DNA from: Calonectria ilicicola
Lineage: Eukaryota; Ascomycota; Sordariomycetes; Hypocreales; Nectriaceae
NCBI GenBank assembly: GCA_020809705.1
Contig: CP085830.1
Coordinates: 5,580,001 to 5,644,000, forward strand
Reading direction: 5' to 3'
Length of the DNA: 64,000 nucleotides
The position numbers and the translations under genes were made by a program. The notes below the pieces were generated by a model that saw only the letters and a program-made list of their open reading frames with translations, was not told where the DNA came from and did no database searches. Shown here piece after piece: positions 62,701-64,000 of the stretch; the stretch's first letter is position 1; every line of letters starts with the position of its first letter.

Positions 62701-63208
62701 AAAGTGGATTGACGTGACCCCATGCCCAGGCATCAATCCACGACCAAAGGGCAAGTGGTGGGGATATGTCGAGGCGGTGGCGTGCCCGGAGTGCTACCAT
62801 GAGTTTCTCGCCAAGACGCCCCTCGGCGATACGGGTCCTTGCAAGAACGAGTACTGCGAGAACGATAATATTTGTCAAATGTGGTCACCACGGATGCGCA
62901 AGATGTGGCTTGAGGTGTGCGATGCAGGACCGCCAGGGTCGCCCCAGTCTCGTGCAGCCCTTGAAAAATTCCGATTATTTGGAAATCATCGGATGCAAGT
63001 GTACAAAGAGACCATCATGGTAGTCGAGCAGATGGAGATGATGAAGCTAGCGAGAATACAGCTGGGGTGTGTACAAATGGAGGCCGGCGCTATAGAAGGC
63101 TCATGGGCAAAACAACAGCAGGGGCAAGCTACAATAGACCAAGCAAATAACCCGGAGCACTACCATCGGGTCGCCCAACTGAAAATTAGGTGGCTCCAAG
63201 TAGAATAA
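59750..63208 (+). CDS. Pro/Gln-rich protein with five tandem Cys-containing repeats
   Basis: Single open frame of 1152 residues from the ATG at 59750 (the frame also opens upstream with a TTG, not used). Residues 20 to about 600 are low complexity, rich in Pro, Gln, Ser, Thr and Asn, with short repeats such as NQQYxxPPP and an Ala/Val/Pro stretch near 450-485. From about residue 610 there are five units of roughly 90 residues. Each starts near a Pro-x-Cys, then a Trp-(Tyr/Phe), then C-x2-C-(Y/F) (ICTRCF, ICGGCY, ICEACY, VCGTCY, ACPECY), a downstream Cys in most units, and a helical segment with Pro-Arg-Met-Arg-like motifs. This could be a metal-binding scaffold. I do not recognise the family. 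No signal peptide or membrane segment. Confidence 0.8.
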   Translation: MKKLVRNFVDEAVASLASHAHSSDTSNSNSTSHYSSTTPQYGQNPSPYQGQHQQQSTTYGYPTPPVLPAQQTVSYNIPTSAPYFPPPPNAQTQVPQSYYSQPTPGTHLHQAPYTPVSPHQQQQQQFQPPNYLVQSIQPANATHTAVNLYSTYPPQTKPSQYLPASSDPAVPSHQAQYGAPTNHPGFSVPQQPIQPTASQPQQYQASHIASPSTPAPPLTPQINTTQAPPQPPVISSQDQRPISQIAPSPMPDQNHFSPPTPQASPYYATQPQAQEPTPPNAPAPNVSVQSPTNGSPQLPNGSQLPIELETPAPQRPVELAITTPQHQDQSQSQPTTSQTMPTLEQPSQNSPIPLSYVPPPAQQIPTNPVAQENHLPVNSIPLTTSIEGHNKQNYQAPGSFNNQQYSAPPPAPSTNPFAPENYALLNSTPQVTQIQNGDKQSTAAAAVVPAVIPAVVPTVAPPAVSAAVPAAIPAATPIPTPLNNQQYFPPPPSQSTNPFAQESQVPVTSTPQPSQQNIQAPTSPNNQPYFPPPPLHQYNPAAAPSGPYSEQSVASVSSMMSNLSVQNDTHTLSQSPLPPSFDTASVDNQPRDLPPIRAIGPPDEVVVGCPKAEPVNHSMYWHRLPDYPNYLICTRCFADHVKDSPFASQFERVEQPGHTKSHCSFWKPRMKELLWPQAVRSNDLNAIRAYVAKRSNIPLCSGPKPLEDVANGEWYRIAQPQQGALSKFFICGGCYEDHLCGNSFEARFSKCEMPSSSDKRICGLHIPYIRQLAFEMAKVNNWDGFISGAIRRLGLPICDGKEVPNTARTWFVPRPKLKKVRICEACYLDSIAFTLFEAEFEQYSPSSGFSGLKELALKSSCAMSRLSIIIALGMALLQRKFSVFRDAAEIIMPHVPCTADGIIGGSWFTLVGGCDGFNVCGTCYVGIVTTVGAADYFERADRPRDDLGMICSLCPCTQQNMQMMLKFIEMRDKGVFDIFEKHVRKWIDVTPCPGINPRPKGKWWGYVEAVACPECYHEFLAKTPLGDTGPCKNEYCENDNICQMWSPRMRKMWLEVCDAGPPGSPQSRAALEKFRLFGNHRMQVYKETIMVVEQMEMMKLARIQLGCVQMEAGAIEGSWAKQQQGQATIDQANNPEHYHRVAQLKIRWLQVE

Positions 63209-63739
63209 CTAGTTGGTACAGGCTTGGTTGAATAATCTTGAATTTGGATTTTAGATAATACATAGTAATTACATTCAGTCGTAATATATTATACAGTTAG
63301 TTGCTGGTCTGCCCAACTGCCTCGCCTGGTGGTTCTATCCACGGGCGATGAATATCGTGCTTGCAGACAGCAATAGTCTAGCGGCGTGGCGACTTGATAT
63401 ACATTTGATTCGTGCAGCCCTTGCTCCCTCCTATGTCTGTGGAGCAGAGTATGCAGATTCCATAGCCTGTGTGATCCTATAATTAATCATAGTGGGGTCT
63501 TTCGCTGCAATTATACAGTAGATCATCCGGGACTGCAAAGTCCCGGCTCCTCATCGACCCAATGCGTTCAATCATTAATTAGACAGCCTGTCCGGCTCTT
63601 TGGTCGAAACACGTCATCGTCTGAGCCCAGTCGCATGCCTGGCGAGCCTGACCTTGATTGCAGCAGGCTGCGGCAGGCTAGTTTGTTGGTGTGACAGGTG
63701 TGCTGAGCGTTGCTGTCGCAGCTCGTCAACGTGAGCCGA
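63209..63739. other. Intergenic region
   Basis: About 530 bp with no supportable gene, between the 3' ends of the Pro/Gln-rich gene and the minus-strand frame that follows. Confidence 0.5.
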
Positions 63740-64000
63740 TTAGCGCAGAATGTGTGGAAAGTCTTCGTTTTCTGGCGACTTTTTATCCTGTGGCCAATGC
63801 GTCACATTTAGTTCAGTCAGGTCAAAACCATGTTCCGTGCTGTCAGACCACTCGGCTCCTCGGCTGTTTTGCCTTGATGAGGATGAAACACCCAGTGCCT
63901 CAACGCTTCCACCACTCTCGCCTCTCGGTGATCCCAAGTAACCTGCAAGTCTTTTGGAAATGGCGGGGAGCAACGGGCGTAGTGCTGGGAGCGCAACAAC
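63740..64000 (-). CDS. Possible C-terminus of a membrane protein (cut by right edge)
   Basis: The minus-strand frame is open from the right edge to the stop at 63740-63742 (86 codons). It starts with a hydrophobic VVALPALRPLLPAIS, like the end of a final transmembrane helix, followed by a polar Ser/Gly/Glu-rich tail. This layout is common for the cytosolic tails of fungal rhodopsin-domain/PTH11-like membrane proteins, but the fragment is too short to name the family. The other frames here are shorter or less protein-like. Confidence 0.4.
   Translation of the reverse strand, partial: VVALPALRPLLPAISKRLAGYLGSPRGESGGSVEALGVSSSSRQNSRGAEWSDSTEHGFDLTELNVTHWPQDKKSPENEDFPHILR

Overview
The window is genomic DNA of a filamentous ascomycete. 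The evidence is short GT-AG introns (several about 50-110 nt), fungal-type enzyme families, a Zn2Cys6 regulator, a large PKS-NRPS hybrid and a copia-type retrotransposon carrying RIP-like mutations. A hypocrealean fungus such as an insect-associated Clavicipitaceae is plausible, but this is inference: the sequence has no taxonomic marker. All exon models below were assembled by hand from open frames and splice signals, and the multi-exon models sum to whole codons.

Positions 1 to about 37.8 kb hold a secondary-metabolite cluster. Its core is a 3998-residue PKS-NRPS (25612-37826) with KS-AT-DH-MT-pseudoER-KR-ACP-C-A-PCP-reductase order. Around it lie a membrane O-acyltransferase cut by the left edge, two P450s, two separate trans-acting enoyl reductases, a lipocalin-fold Diels-Alderase-type protein, a small second lipocalin-like protein, a BBE-type flavoprotein, an SDR, an alpha/beta hydrolase and an AflR-type Zn2Cys6 regulator. 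PKS-NRPS plus trans-ER, hydrolase, Diels-Alderase, P450s and flavoprotein is the set known from cytochalasan (cytochalasin/chaetoglobosin/pyrichalasin) pathways. The reductase keeps Tyr and Lys, which fits release of an amino aldehyde. I saw no Baeyer-Villiger monooxygenase, so a carbocyclic, possibly acylated cytochalasan is my working guess.

The cluster promoters share unusual GC-rich sites. Two almost identical 24-bp palindromes (1578 and 4279) have a half-site and variant at 17024. CGG-N3-CGG direct repeats occur at 1548, 9616, 9639 and 16786. These are candidate operators for the resident regulator and help define membership, including the left-edge acyltransferase. A mucin-like secreted protein gene (13081-14529) and a roughly 3-kb gene-poor stretch (20.4-23.5 kb) interrupt the cluster.

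From 38 to 48 kb come ordinary catabolic and transport genes: an allantoate-type MFS permease, an amidase, a cutinase and a sugar transporter. From 49.6 to 53.2 kb there are two decayed genes, an LRR/F-box-like gene with an in-frame stop and a Cys-rich repeat gene with frameshifts. A copia-type LTR retrotransposon follows (53689-59274) with 225-bp LTRs and an AGTTA target duplication; its interior is full of RIP-like stops. The window ends with a Pro/Gln-rich protein carrying five Cys-containing tandem repeats (59750-63208) and the 3' end of a further minus-strand reading frame.
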